NCBI GenBank assembly: GCA_023427575.1
Contig: JAEZAY010000049.1
Span: forward strand, 1 to 15,130
DNA: 15,130 nt
Source of the DNA: Bacteroidota bacterium
Lineage (GTDB): Bacteria > Bacteroidota > Bacteroidia > Chitinophagales > Chitinophagaceae
Direction of reading: 5' to 3'
The notes under the pieces were generated by a model. The model had not been told where the DNA came from, searched no databases, and was given only the letters and a program-made list of their open reading frames with translations. Of the stretch, positions 1-8,200 are shown piece after piece (position 1 is the stretch's first letter; every line of letters starts with the position of its first letter). The translations under genes were made by a program, and so were the position numbers.

Positions 1-38
1 ACATTTCCGGGCTCTGGTAACAACTGTTTTTATTTTAC

Positions 39-113
39 GCCGTCCGTTTCAATTTTCTTAACGGATTTCTTCCGAGGCCCGGGGAAATACATTTTACCCG
101 GACACCACTGATT
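39..113. repeat. Copy A of a ~75-bp intergenic element
   Basis: This stretch is repeated at 176-248 with about nine of ten bases identical and two one-base length differences. It begins GCCGTCCGTTTCAATT and ends ACCCGGACACCACTGATT. It holds two inverted repeats. TCCGTT (43-48) pairs with AACGGA (60-65) across an 11-base loop. CCGGG (79-83) pairs with CCCGG (97-101). The two pairings are kept in copy B despite base changes around them, which suggests a folded RNA or DNA element rather than leftover coding sequence. Its function is unknown. Confidence 0.8.
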
Positions 114-175
114 ATCACATTATCAAATTATCACATTTCCACATTGGCACATTAGCACATTTGCACATTCGCACT
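113..175. repeat. Array of eight 8-bp direct repeats, consensus TnnCACAT
   Basis: Reading from 113 in steps of eight gives TATCACAT, TATCAAAT, TATCACAT, TTCCACAT, TGGCACAT, TAGCACAT, TTGCACAT and a last partial unit TCGCACT. Positions 2 and 3 of the unit vary freely, while T1 and CACAT are almost fixed. The array fills exactly the space between the two flanking ~75-bp element copies, so the three together form one structure. It is far too short in period to be CRISPR. It could have arisen by slippage or could be a phased protein-binding array, and the sequence does not decide between them. Confidence 0.85.
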
Positions 176-248
176 GCCGTCCGTTTCAATTATCTGACGG
201 ATTTCTTCCGGGCCCGCAGGAATACATTTTACCCGGACACCAATGATT
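176..248. repeat. Copy B of the ~75-bp intergenic element
   Basis: This is the second copy, in the same orientation as the one at 39-113. TCCGT (180-184) pairs with ACGGA (197-201). The next pair inward is T185-G196, a wobble, where copy A has T-A. The second inverted repeat is CCGGG (208-212) with CCCGG (232-236). Its loop is longer than in copy A because the GC-rich middle differs (CGGGCCCG here, CCCGGGG in copy A). The best-conserved block between copies is AATACATTTTACCCGGACACCA, apart from its flanks. Confidence 0.8.
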
Positions 249-304
249 TTCAGATTTGCGAATTATGTCTGACACAGAACATTTAAATAATGATTCGAAG
301 CCGA

Positions 305-1249
305 TTAATTGCAATCCCGCCACTGAAAATTCAGGGCGGCTATTTCAACGCTGTCTTTTTCCGAGGTTTGAATCCCAGCCATCGATCGAAGCTCGGGCTG
401 ACCCGCATTGACCCAGGCCGTGTACCAGAAAGATGCCACCGCATAAATAGACTGGCGCATCCGTCTTTCCACCATATTGTTCAGCATCCGGTTATAACGA
501 ATGGTATAGGCGCTTGAATATTGGCGGATCAGGGTCCCGTTTCTTTCTTCAAAAGCGTATTTTCCGGAGCCTGGAAATTGCTGAGAAAGTTTCTTCTCGA
601 ACCTTAATACCGTGTCGGCTGCAGCAGCGCTTTCAAAAGCCCGGTCCCAAATAAATACGGCTGGGTTGTCAATATAGCCGGCCTTTCCGATGAAAAAATC
701 CCATTCTTTTTCAGCCAGCAATTCCGGGATCCGCGATTCCCAGAATCCATGGATCCCGTGCTGACCGGTATGTTGCCCGTTATGATTACTGGAAGCATGA
801 AGCGGTACATGAATGTCGCCGATATAATGCCCCAGTTCGGAGGAGAGCTTTAAAATCGCCAGTTGATTTTTGTCGCGAAATGCATTTGTTAACCGGTATA
901 ACATGGTCTGGATCCACCAGGGCGCTATACCATGAGCATTCAGGGTATCGGCTGAAAACCGGTCCACGGCTTCATTCCATCTGAGAGGGATGTTTTTCCG
1001 CGGATCATTTCCGTATTTGTCCAGATCAATATAATGCCGGGGGCCTTCTTCTTTAACGGCATAGCGGCGCTTGTCCGGATCAACGGAGTGATCTGTTATG
1101 TAATTAAGATGAGGCTTATAAAACAGGAGCATTTCCGGTGGCAGCAGAAAAACCGCATAATGGTTGATCTGTCGGTGGCCGAAAAAGCCCCAGCACCTTG
1201 CCAGTTGCGGGATCAATAAAATCAGGGTCAGCGAAATGGCGGTTTTCAT
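305..1249 (-). CDS. Secreted zinc-dependent phospholipase C / S1-P1 nuclease-like protein
   Basis: This is a predicted exported trinuclear-zinc phosphodiesterase of the phospholipase C/P1 nuclease fold, 314 aa. Residues 1-19 form a signal peptide ending LARC, so the mature protein would begin with Trp20. A free N-terminal Trp is a zinc ligand in this fold. Other likely ligands are His25 (WGFFGHR), an Asp in the 53-59 stretch, His72, His141, Asp145 and His151 (in GHYIGDIHVPLH), His167 and Glu171. The spacing H-x3-D-x5-H and the final H-x3-E resemble bacterial phospholipase C; the S1/P1 nucleases have Asp at the last position. Substrate cannot be told. A longer reading from 1312 would place 21 extra residues before the signal peptide and overlap the DUF502 gene, so I prefer 1249. 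It probably shares a transcript with the DUF502 gene 16 bp upstream. Confidence 0.85.
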   Translation of the reverse strand: MKTAISLTLILLIPQLARCWGFFGHRQINHYAVFLLPPEMLLFYKPHLNYITDHSVDPDKRRYAVKEEGPRHYIDLDKYGNDPRKNIPLRWNEAVDRFSADTLNAHGIAPWWIQTMLYRLTNAFRDKNQLAILKLSSELGHYIGDIHVPLHASSNHNGQHTGQHGIHGFWESRIPELLAEKEWDFFIGKAGYIDNPAVFIWDRAFESAAAADTVLRFEKKLSQQFPGSGKYAFEERNGTLIRQYSSAYTIRYNRMLNNMVERRMRQSIYAVASFWYTAWVNAGQPELRSMAGIQTSEKDSVEIAALNFQWRDCN

Positions 1250-1265
1250 ACGCTGAAATTTGATC

Positions 1266-1910
1266 TTATGGTTTAATAATGGCAGGTTCATCGCTGAGTT
1301 CGGTAACACCACCAGAAATCGCGAATTTCATGGCTTCGGCAGAAGAAACATCTGTGAGATGCCGGATCTTGTCTGACTGAACAAAATATACCTGCCCTGA
1401 AAACGCATACGCCTTGGGCACGTATACGGCCACATATTCGTCGAGGCCAAATTCCTGGCAATTGCTGCGGGTAATAAAGCCGACCTGCCAAACATCGTTT
1501 AAACTGGTACAAACCAGCACAGCCTGATCAAACTTTCTTTTATTACCTGCAAAGGCTTCAAAAAAGTCTTTGAGTGTACTGTAAAGAATCCGGATTCCGG
1601 GCGTACGCTCCAGAATTTTTTCCAGCAGTTCCACCAGGCGGCCTACAATAAAGGAGCTTGAAACGTAACCTAAAAAAATCACAAACAGCACTACCAAAAC
1701 AAATCCGAGCCCGGGAATTTTGGGCGCTGTGCCGTTTTCATCCAGCCCGAATATTCGGGGAAATATCCGCGCAATTACATCGGGTAGAATGTTGTCGACA
1801 AATGTAAACAATGCCATCACCGCATATACGGTGATGGCTATGGGGGCGATGATAATGATTCCCTGAAGAAGATATCTGAAAACTTTTCGGAAGCTGAACC
1901 TGTTCCTCAT
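1266..1910 (-). CDS. DUF502 family two-TM membrane protein
   Basis: This 214-aa inner-membrane protein matches the DUF502 family; no biochemical role can be read from the sequence. Hydrophobic segments lie at about 12-36 and 66-84, joined by a loop rich in Pro/Ile and Phe. They are followed by an amphipathic region with the family-like block RTPGIRILYSTLKDFFEAF (102-120) and a soluble C-terminal part of about 90 residues. The frame stays open upstream to an ATG at 1991. That would add 27 basic, non-hydrophobic residues and place the start upstream of an exact -7 element at 1928-1935. I therefore choose the ATG at 1910, which also has AAGG a few bases before it. It is the first gene of a probable two-gene leftward unit with the phospholipase-like gene. 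Confidence 0.85.
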   Translation of the reverse strand: MRNRFSFRKVFRYLLQGIIIIAPIAITVYAVMALFTFVDNILPDVIARIFPRIFGLDENGTAPKIPGLGFVLVVLFVIFLGYVSSSFIVGRLVELLEKILERTPGIRILYSTLKDFFEAFAGNKRKFDQAVLVCTSLNDVWQVGFITRSNCQEFGLDEYVAVYVPKAYAFSGQVYFVQSDKIRHLTDVSSAEAMKFAISGGVTELSDEPAIIKP

Positions 1911-1927
1911 GTTGCGCCTTGTTTTGG

Positions 1928-1935
1928 CAAAAGTA
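1928..1935 (-). promoter_or_regulatory. Bacteroidota-type -7 element for the DUF502 gene
   Basis: On the minus strand this reads TACTTTTG, an exact match to TAnnTTTG. It lies 17 bp upstream of the chosen start codon at 1910, giving a short leader of roughly a dozen bases. No TTTG or TTG is seen at the usual ~19-20-bp distance upstream, so the -33 element is missing or degenerate. Confidence 0.5.
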
Positions 1936-2034
1936 CAAATACTGTTAGCAAGGGAGCCGGGGGTTTTCTTCGCCGCGGCCTGCTTTTTCACGCTTCGGAT
2001 ACCCGATTCTTTGGATGAACGGTATTATTTGATG

Positions 2035-2066
2035 ATGGAAACTTGCGTTACAAAAATAGTTTCCAT
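2035..2066. promoter_or_regulatory. Perfect 9-bp inverted repeat, probable TetR-family operator
   Basis: ATGGAAACT (2035-2043) and AGTTTCCAT (2058-2066) are exact reverse complements separated by 14 bp. The pair spans the gap between the -33-like TTG (2043-2045) and the -7 element (2066-2073) of the promoter of the TetR-family gene that follows. A bound dimer, or pair of dimers, would block RNA polymerase. TetR regulators commonly act on such palindromes next to their own gene. That this regulator binds here is inference. Confidence 0.55.
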
Positions 2067-2073
2067 AGTTTTG
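2043..2073 (+). promoter_or_regulatory. Promoter of the TetR-RND efflux operon
   Basis: TAGTTTTG (2066-2073) is an exact TAnnTTTG -7 element. A TTG at 2043-2045, 20 bp upstream, fits the Bacteroidota -33 element. Transcription would begin near 2079-2081, about ten bases before the start codon at 2091. The promoter overlaps the 9-bp inverted repeat, consistent with repression. Confidence 0.6.
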
Positions 2074-2090
2074 CACCCATTGTTTTCTGT

Positions 2091-2705
2091 ATGGAAATGA
2101 AAGAACGAATCAGAACCCGGGCCGCGGATCTGTTCCGAAGGTTTGGTGTGAAGTCCATTACCATGGATGAAATAGCCCGCCAGTTGGGTGTTTCAAAGAA
2201 AACAATCTATCAGTATTTTTCTGATAAGGATGAGCTGGTGGAATCCGTTTTTGAAAATGTGATTCTGTGTTCAAGAAATTCCTGCATCTGTTCCCGCGAA
2301 AACGCCAAAAATCCAATTGATGAATTTTTTCAGGCAATTGATTTTGTTCAGGAGATGTTTCAAAACATGAATCCTGTAATGCTTTTCGACCTTGAAAAGT
2401 ATCATCCGGCGGCTTTTAAATCTTTCCTGGAGTTTAAAAATAAATTCCTGTTTCAACTTATCTGTACCAACCTGAAAACCGGCATTGAACAGGGATATTA
2501 TCGTCCCGAAATTGATGTCGACATTTTAGCCAGGTATCGTCTGGAAGGGCTGATGGCTGTTTTTAATGAGCGCGTTTTCCATAATGGCCGGCACGACCTG
2601 GTTCATCTGCATATGCAGGTGATGGAACATTTCCTTTTTGGGATCGCGACTTTGAAAGGGTATAAGCTGATCCTCAAATACAAAAAGGAAAGAATGAAAA
2701 CTTAG
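2091..2705 (+). CDS. TetR/AcrR family transcriptional repressor
   Basis: This is a DNA-binding regulator of 204 aa that probably controls the efflux operon it heads. The N-terminal domain is typical: helix 1 with ERIRTRAADLFRRFGVKSIT, then the helix-turn-helix at about 24-43 (MDEIARQLGVSKKTIYQYFS), followed by DKDELV. The remainder is a divergent all-helical ligand domain. Three cysteines lie close together just after the DNA-binding domain (Cys60, Cys65, Cys67). The ATG at 2091 follows a promoter whose start site is near 2080, so longer readings from 2043 would begin upstream of transcription; the ATG at 2097 is an alternative. The TolC gene begins 19 bp after its stop. The inducing ligand is unknown. 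Confidence 0.9.
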   Translation: MEMKERIRTRAADLFRRFGVKSITMDEIARQLGVSKKTIYQYFSDKDELVESVFENVILCSRNSCICSRENAKNPIDEFFQAIDFVQEMFQNMNPVMLFDLEKYHPAAFKSFLEFKNKFLFQLICTNLKTGIEQGYYRPEIDVDILARYRLEGLMAVFNERVFHNGRHDLVHLHMQVMEHFLFGIATLKGYKLILKYKKERMKT

Positions 2706-2724
2706 TAATTACGAAACCTTATTT

Positions 2725-4056
2725 ATGAAAATTTATCTTTTTCTGGCATTTTGCCTGGTCCTGGGGGCAGGGCCCGGTATTGCTATTGCCCAGCAACGTC
2801 ATAGTTTCACTGCCGATGATGCAGTTGAATATGCCAGGGCGCATTCGGCACAGGTGCGGAATACCTTACTGAACGTTCAGATTCAGAATCAGACCAACCG
2901 CGAAATTACCTCCGCCGCCTATCCGCAGTTGAACGCGAACTTCAACTATAGCAACTATCTTGAAATTCCAACCAACCTGCTTCCCGGTGAATTGATCGGT
3001 CAGCCCGGAACCTTTATTCCTGTTCAGTTTGGAGTAAAACACAATCTTACCTATGGTGCCGACCTGCAGCAACTATTGTTCGACGGGCAGGTGTTTGTTG
3101 GGCTGCAGGCCAGAAGAACATCGATCGAATTCGCGAAAAAAGCGGTGGAGATAACAGAAGAGCAAATCAAGGCGAACGTTTATAAAGTGTATTACCAACT
3201 GCTGGCCGGCCGTCAGCAACTCGCAACCATTGATGCCAATATAGCAAGGATCGAAAAGCTGTTTAACGATACTAAAATAATATATGAGAACGGCTTCGCG
3301 GAAAAGCTTGACGTAGACAAGGCCGAGGTAACGCTGACAAATATGCGCACCGAGAAGATCCGCCTCGAAAACCAGTTGCGCAACGCGCTGCATGGATTAA
3401 AGCTGCTGATCGGCATGCCCGTTCAGGATGAAGTTATTCTTACCGATTCCCTGGTGCGGGATGTCATTATGGATGAAGCGCTTGAAATGGAATACAATTA
3501 TACCGACAGGAAGGAATTCGAACATATCCAGTTACAGGAGAAGCTGGGTGAATTTAATATTCGCCGTTATAAGCTTACCTATATCCCAACGCTTTCGGTA
3601 AATGTAAACTTCAGCCGCAACGCCTTTCGCAGCGAATTTGATTTCCTGAAGAACGGCCAGCCCTGGTTTAATACGGCCTTTTATGGCGTACGGATTGCCA
3701 CACCGCTGTTCGATGGTTTTGCCCGCGATGCCCGCATCAAAAGAGCGCGGATTGAACTTCAGCAAACTCAGAACCTGCGGGAGGAACTAAAGCTGCGGAT
3801 CGATAATGAAGTGGAGCAGGCCAGGGTTAATATCCGTTCGGCACTGGCTACGATGAACTTTCAGCAGAAGAACATGCAGCTTGCCGAAGCAGTGTATAAT
3901 CAAACCAAACTCAAGTATGAACAGGGTCTGGGTTCAAATCTGGAAATGACAAACGCGCAAACGGAACTGACCACGGCACAGAATAACTACTATGCTGCAT
4001 TGTATGATGCCATTGTAGCCCGGGTCGATTTTCGGCGGGCCATTGGCAAACTTTAA
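2725..4056 (+). CDS. TolC-family outer-membrane efflux channel
   Basis: This protein forms the outer-membrane duct of a tripartite efflux pump. It has 443 aa. A signal peptide (about 1-22, ending GIAIA before Gln23) is followed by the two tandem OEP repeats of the TolC family, roughly 30-225 and 245-443. Each repeat is rich in long helices such as the stretch from about 125 to 220 (…RIEKLFNDTKIIYENGFAEK…) and its counterpart near the end (YNQTKLKYEQGLGSNLEM). There is no lipobox, unlike OprM-type relatives. Length and composition fit a complete protein. It is the second gene of the operon, 23 bp before the membrane-fusion gene. Confidence 0.93.
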   Translation: MKIYLFLAFCLVLGAGPGIAIAQQRHSFTADDAVEYARAHSAQVRNTLLNVQIQNQTNREITSAAYPQLNANFNYSNYLEIPTNLLPGELIGQPGTFIPVQFGVKHNLTYGADLQQLLFDGQVFVGLQARRTSIEFAKKAVEITEEQIKANVYKVYYQLLAGRQQLATIDANIARIEKLFNDTKIIYENGFAEKLDVDKAEVTLTNMRTEKIRLENQLRNALHGLKLLIGMPVQDEVILTDSLVRDVIMDEALEMEYNYTDRKEFEHIQLQEKLGEFNIRRYKLTYIPTLSVNVNFSRNAFRSEFDFLKNGQPWFNTAFYGVRIATPLFDGFARDARIKRARIELQQTQNLREELKLRIDNEVEQARVNIRSALATMNFQQKNMQLAEAVYNQTKLKYEQGLGSNLEMTNAQTELTTAQNNYYAALYDAIVARVDFRRAIGKL

Positions 4057-4079
4057 AAATCACCTTATTAAACCTCTAT

Positions 4080-5273
4080 ATGAAAAGTTCAAAATACCAA
4101 TACCTGCGGGCAATCAAAGCGTTTTCGGGAATCATTTGCGCAAGCATGATCTTTATCGCCTGCGGCGATGGTTCAGCAACTGAAAAGAAACCGGAAGACG
4201 GCAATAAGCAGCAGGAACTTACGCGGCTGAAAGCGCAGCAGGAAGAGATTTCAAAAAAGATCAAGACCCTCGAAGACGAATTGGGTCTTGAAAATCCCGC
4301 TGGAGATATTCGGGCCAAACTGGTTGGAACCGCCCCTGTAAAAAAGCAGGACTTTACTCATTATATAGATCTGCAGGGAAAGGTTTCCACCGAAAATATT
4401 TATGTGGTAACACCGCGGGGAGCCGGGGGTCAGGTGAAGTCCATTTATGTAAAAACAGGACAACCGGTGCGGAAGGGTCAGCTATTGCTTAAACTGGATG
4501 ATGCCCTGATCAAACAACAGATAGAGCAGGCAAAGATCCAGCATTCATACCTGGAAGACCTTCTGAAAAGGCGTCAGAATCTCTGGTCGCAGAACATCGG
4601 TACCGAAGTGGAACTGATTACCGCCAGGAACAATGTAGCCAATTCTGAAAAACAGCTGGCCCTTCTGAATGAGCAGTTACAGATGACAAACGTGTATTCT
4701 GAAGTATCGGGAATAGCAGAGCAGGTCAACGTTCGGGTAGGAGAAACTTTTGCAGCCGGATTTCAAAATCCGAATGGAGGAATAACGATCGTGGATAAAA
4801 GCAATCTGAAAGCCTCGGTTAGCGTTCCGGAACATTATCTGCCCAATGTAAAAAAGGGAACCGCTGTGATCGTTGAAGTTCCGGATATTAAAAAGCAATT
4901 TCAAACCAGGATCAGTCTGGTAAGTCAGTTGATCGATCCCAATTCAAGAAGTTTTACAGCCGAAGCCTCACTGCCTGATAACGCCTCCTTACAACCGAAT
5001 CAACTGGCCCTAGTCAGGATTCAGGACTATCAGGCAAAGGATGCGATTGTGGTTCCGCTGGCCACCATTCAGTCTGATGAAAAAGGGAAATATGTTTTCG
5101 TATTAAAAGAAGAAGGAGGTAAAAAAACAGCCAGAAAACAGCCGGTGCAAATCGGTGAAATATATGGTGAGAACATTGAAGTGCTGGGAGGCCTGTCGGA
5201 AACAGATGTTCTTATTACCCAGGGATTTCAGGAATTGTATGAAGGTCAGCTCGTAACCGTGGCTGCAAACTAA
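4080..5273 (+). CDS. RND efflux membrane-fusion (periplasmic adaptor) lipoprotein
   Basis: This adaptor links the RND pump to the TolC channel. It has 397 aa. The N terminus is a lipoprotein signal with lipobox FIAC, so Cys28 would be lipidated and anchor the protein in a membrane. A charged heptad-like stretch at 43-69 (QQELTRLKAQQEEISKKIKT) looks like a short coiled coil before the barrel domains and is not part of the usual hairpin. The lipoyl/barrel-sandwich halves are at about 105-140 and 208-240 (VKSIYVKTGQPVRKGQLLLK and GIAEQVNVRVGETF). They flank the helical hairpin at about 142-205. A beta-barrel and a membrane-proximal domain complete it to 397. It lies 24 bp before the RND gene, as expected for a pump operon. 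Confidence 0.92.
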   Translation: MKSSKYQYLRAIKAFSGIICASMIFIACGDGSATEKKPEDGNKQQELTRLKAQQEEISKKIKTLEDELGLENPAGDIRAKLVGTAPVKKQDFTHYIDLQGKVSTENIYVVTPRGAGGQVKSIYVKTGQPVRKGQLLLKLDDALIKQQIEQAKIQHSYLEDLLKRRQNLWSQNIGTEVELITARNNVANSEKQLALLNEQLQMTNVYSEVSGIAEQVNVRVGETFAAGFQNPNGGITIVDKSNLKASVSVPEHYLPNVKKGTAVIVEVPDIKKQFQTRISLVSQLIDPNSRSFTAEASLPDNASLQPNQLALVRIQDYQAKDAIVVPLATIQSDEKGKYVFVLKEEGGKKTARKQPVQIGEIYGENIEVLGGLSETDVLITQGFQELYEGQLVTVAAN

Positions 5274-5297
5274 TTCCTGATCCAAAAAAAAGAACAT

Positions 5298-8200
5298 ATG
5301 AGCACGAAAAAATTTATTGAAAAATTCAAGGAATACAAACCCACCAGCTGGGTGATCGATCATATAACCGTAACCTATGTAGCTACAATAGCTATCACGC
5401 TCTGGGGACTGAATATCTTTATAAATCTTCCTAAAGAATCTTATCCGGATATCGTAGTTCCGCAGATCTATATATCCACTGTTTATGCGGGAACTTCTCC
5501 TAAAGACATGGAGAACCTGGTTACAAGACCAATTGAAAAGGAGATTAAAACCATATCAGGGGCCCGGATCCGCAAGGTTACCAGTACCTCCATCCAGGAT
5601 TTCAGCAGCATCCTGGTTGAATTTGAAACCGATGTTGATATTGAAATTGCCAAACAAAAAGTACAGGACGCGGTAGATAAAGCTGAAGCCGAACTGCCAA
5701 CCGATCTAACGGTGGAACCAAATGTTCTGGAAGTGGCTTTCTCCGATTTTCCGATCATGTATGTTAACGTAAGCGGAAATTATGATGGGATAAAACTGAA
5801 GGAATACGCTGAAAAGCTTCAGGATCGTTTTGAGGAACTCAGGGAAGTGAATCGTGCCGATCTGGCCGGTGCCCCCGAAAGAGAAATCCAGGTGAATGTT
5901 GATAAATACAAGATGGAGATCGCCGGACTTACCATCAACGATATAGCCGGTGCCATTGGCAATGAAAACCGCGATATCAGCGCCGGTAATATCAAGATCG
6001 GGCATATGCAGCCCACCATCCAGGTTAAAGGCCAGTTTGTTTCCGCCCTCGATATGCAGAACATCATTGTTAAGAACATCTATGGCCAGCCCATTTACCT
6101 CAAGGATGTGGCCCGGATTGTTGATACAGTGAAAGAGCAGGAAAGTTATTCCAGGCTTAATAACAAAAACGTGGTAACCCTGCAGATCGTAAAAAGATCG
6201 GGCGAGAATCTGATCGAAACATCAGACAAGATTAAAGAGGTGGTGAATGAAATGAAGCGGACGGAGCTGCCGGCCGATCTGGATGTGGTGATCACCGGCG
6301 ATCAGAGTGTGGCTACGCGTACATCTTTCAACGAGCTCATAAATACCATCGTAATCGGGTTTATCCTGGTTTTGATTGTACTGATGTTTTTTATGGGTGT
6401 AAACAATGCTTTTTTTGTAGCCCTCAGTGTGCCACTCAGTGTATTTGTGGCATTCATGTTTTTACCGCTGGCAGATATGATTGTGGGAACGCATGTTACC
6501 CTGAACTTTATCGTGCTGTTTGCATTGCTTTTTGGGCTTGGTATTATCGTGGATGATGCGATTGTGGTCATTGAAAATACCCACCGGCTTTTCAATAACG
6601 GAAAGATGCCGATTGTAAGAGCAGCAAAGATGGCGGCCGGAGAAGTGTTTGTTCCGGTATTATCAGGAACGGTTACAACGCTGGCTCCGTTTTTTCCACT
6701 CCTGTTCTGGCCCGGCATTATCGGTAAGTTCATGATATACCTGCCCACTGTTCTGATCCTTACGCTTACGGCATCGCTCATCGTGGCCTTCCTGATTAAC
6801 CCGGTCTTTGCCGTTTCGTTTATGAAGCCTGAATATTATCCGGCAAAGGAACCAAAAGCAGCAATATTCCGGAAGCCTGTATTCTGGATCTTTGCCGCGC
6901 TTGGAATTGTTATGCATCTGCTGGGTCAGCATGGCATTGGAAATTTCATTATTCTGATGATCCTGCTGGTTCTTTTAAACCGGTTTCTGCTTCGTGATGT
7001 AATCCATAATTTTCAGAATAAGGTATTGCCCCGGCTTATGGCACGATACGAAAAAGGTTTGCGCTGGGCATTGGCAAAAAACCACCCGGGCTGGCTGCTT
7101 GCCTCTGTATTCGGCCTGTTTATCATTTCATTTCTGGCCCTTTTTCTGAGAGGAAACAAAACCGAATTTTTCCCCCAGGGCGATCCGGCCATTATTTATG
7201 TGTACCTGAAAATGCCTGTAGGTACAAAAACAGAAACAACCGATAGTGTAACAGCTATTCTGGAGAAAAAAGTGTTTGATGTAATTGGAGAAAACAACCC
7301 GGTTGTTGAATCGGTTATTTCCAATGTGGCGGTGGGGGCTACCGATCCATTCAGCGGGGAACGAGGCACCCAGGCACACCTGGGGCGGATTCAGATTTCC
7401 TTTGTCGAGTTTCAGAACCGCAATGGTGAAAGTACCATGAAGTATATGGATTCCCTTCGCTCAACAATAAAGCAGATTCCCGGTGCCGAAATCAGCATTG
7501 CCAGTCAGCAGAATGGCCCCGCTTCGGGAGCGCCGGTTAATATTGAAGTGATCGGCGAAGATTTCGACGAGATCATCAGGACCTCGGTGGCCCTCAAAAA
7601 TTATCTTGATAGCATCGACATCGAAGGAGTTGAAAAGCTGAAGCTGGATGTAGACGTGACCAAGCCCGAACTAACGCTGAACATTAACCGCCAGCGCGCC
7701 ATGCAGGAAGGCTTAAGCACCACGCAAATCGGATCAGCGGTACGATCGGCACTTTTTGGATTTGAAGCCAGCAAACTGAAAATCGGTGAAGATGAGTATA
7801 AGATCCAGGTGAGGTATCAGGATGAATTGCGAAACAATATTTCCGATCTCTATAATATGAAGATCACTTACCGCGATTTTAATACCGGAATGGTGCGCCA
7901 GGTGCCGATCAGTAATGTGGTTGAATTTGATTATAACAGTACGCTGGGTGGAATTAAACGGAAAGATCTCAAAAGAGTGATTTCCATCTATTCAAATCTG
8001 GTGGACGGTGCAGATCCCAACCGGGTGAATGCGGCGGTGGCGGCTTCGCTGGCCGATTTTAAAGAAAAGGGAGAGGGTATTACACTTCGTCAGACCGGCC
8101 AGCAGGAGGAGCAGGGTGAATCGCTGAGCTTCCTTGGATCAGCACTCATCATCGCCCTCGGATTGATTTTTGGTATTCTCGTGTTACAGTTTAATTCACT

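Larger units (their letters stand above)
1..304. other. Gene-free region with repeats, downstream of the phospholipase-like gene
   Basis: I see no credible coding region here. Positions 39-248 are filled by two copies of a ~75-bp element and an octamer array between them, described separately. Positions 1-38 and 249-304 show nothing I can name. The region lies 3' of the leftward gene ending at 305, and no classical GC hairpin followed by a T-run was found for that gene. The inverted repeats inside the element copies are the only candidates for ending its transcript. Confidence 0.7.

Noticed and set aside
1..38. Possible third, degraded copy of the 75-bp element (ATTTCCGGGC then TTTTAC)
   Set aside because: The likeness is limited to a few short blocks and I could not align it well enough to support a copy.
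113..175. Short regularly spaced repeats that might be CRISPR
   Set aside because: The period is 8 bp with no unique spacers, and no cas genes are nearby.
1911..1991. Longer start for the DUF502 protein
   Set aside because: The extra 27 residues are basic and unlike the family start, and an exact -7 element lies inside this stretch downstream of the upstream ATG.
6302..6781. Minus-strand open frame of 159 codons inside the RND gene
   Set aside because: It is a shadow of TM-rich coding sequence, low-complexity in Ser/Thr/Ile, with no start signals.
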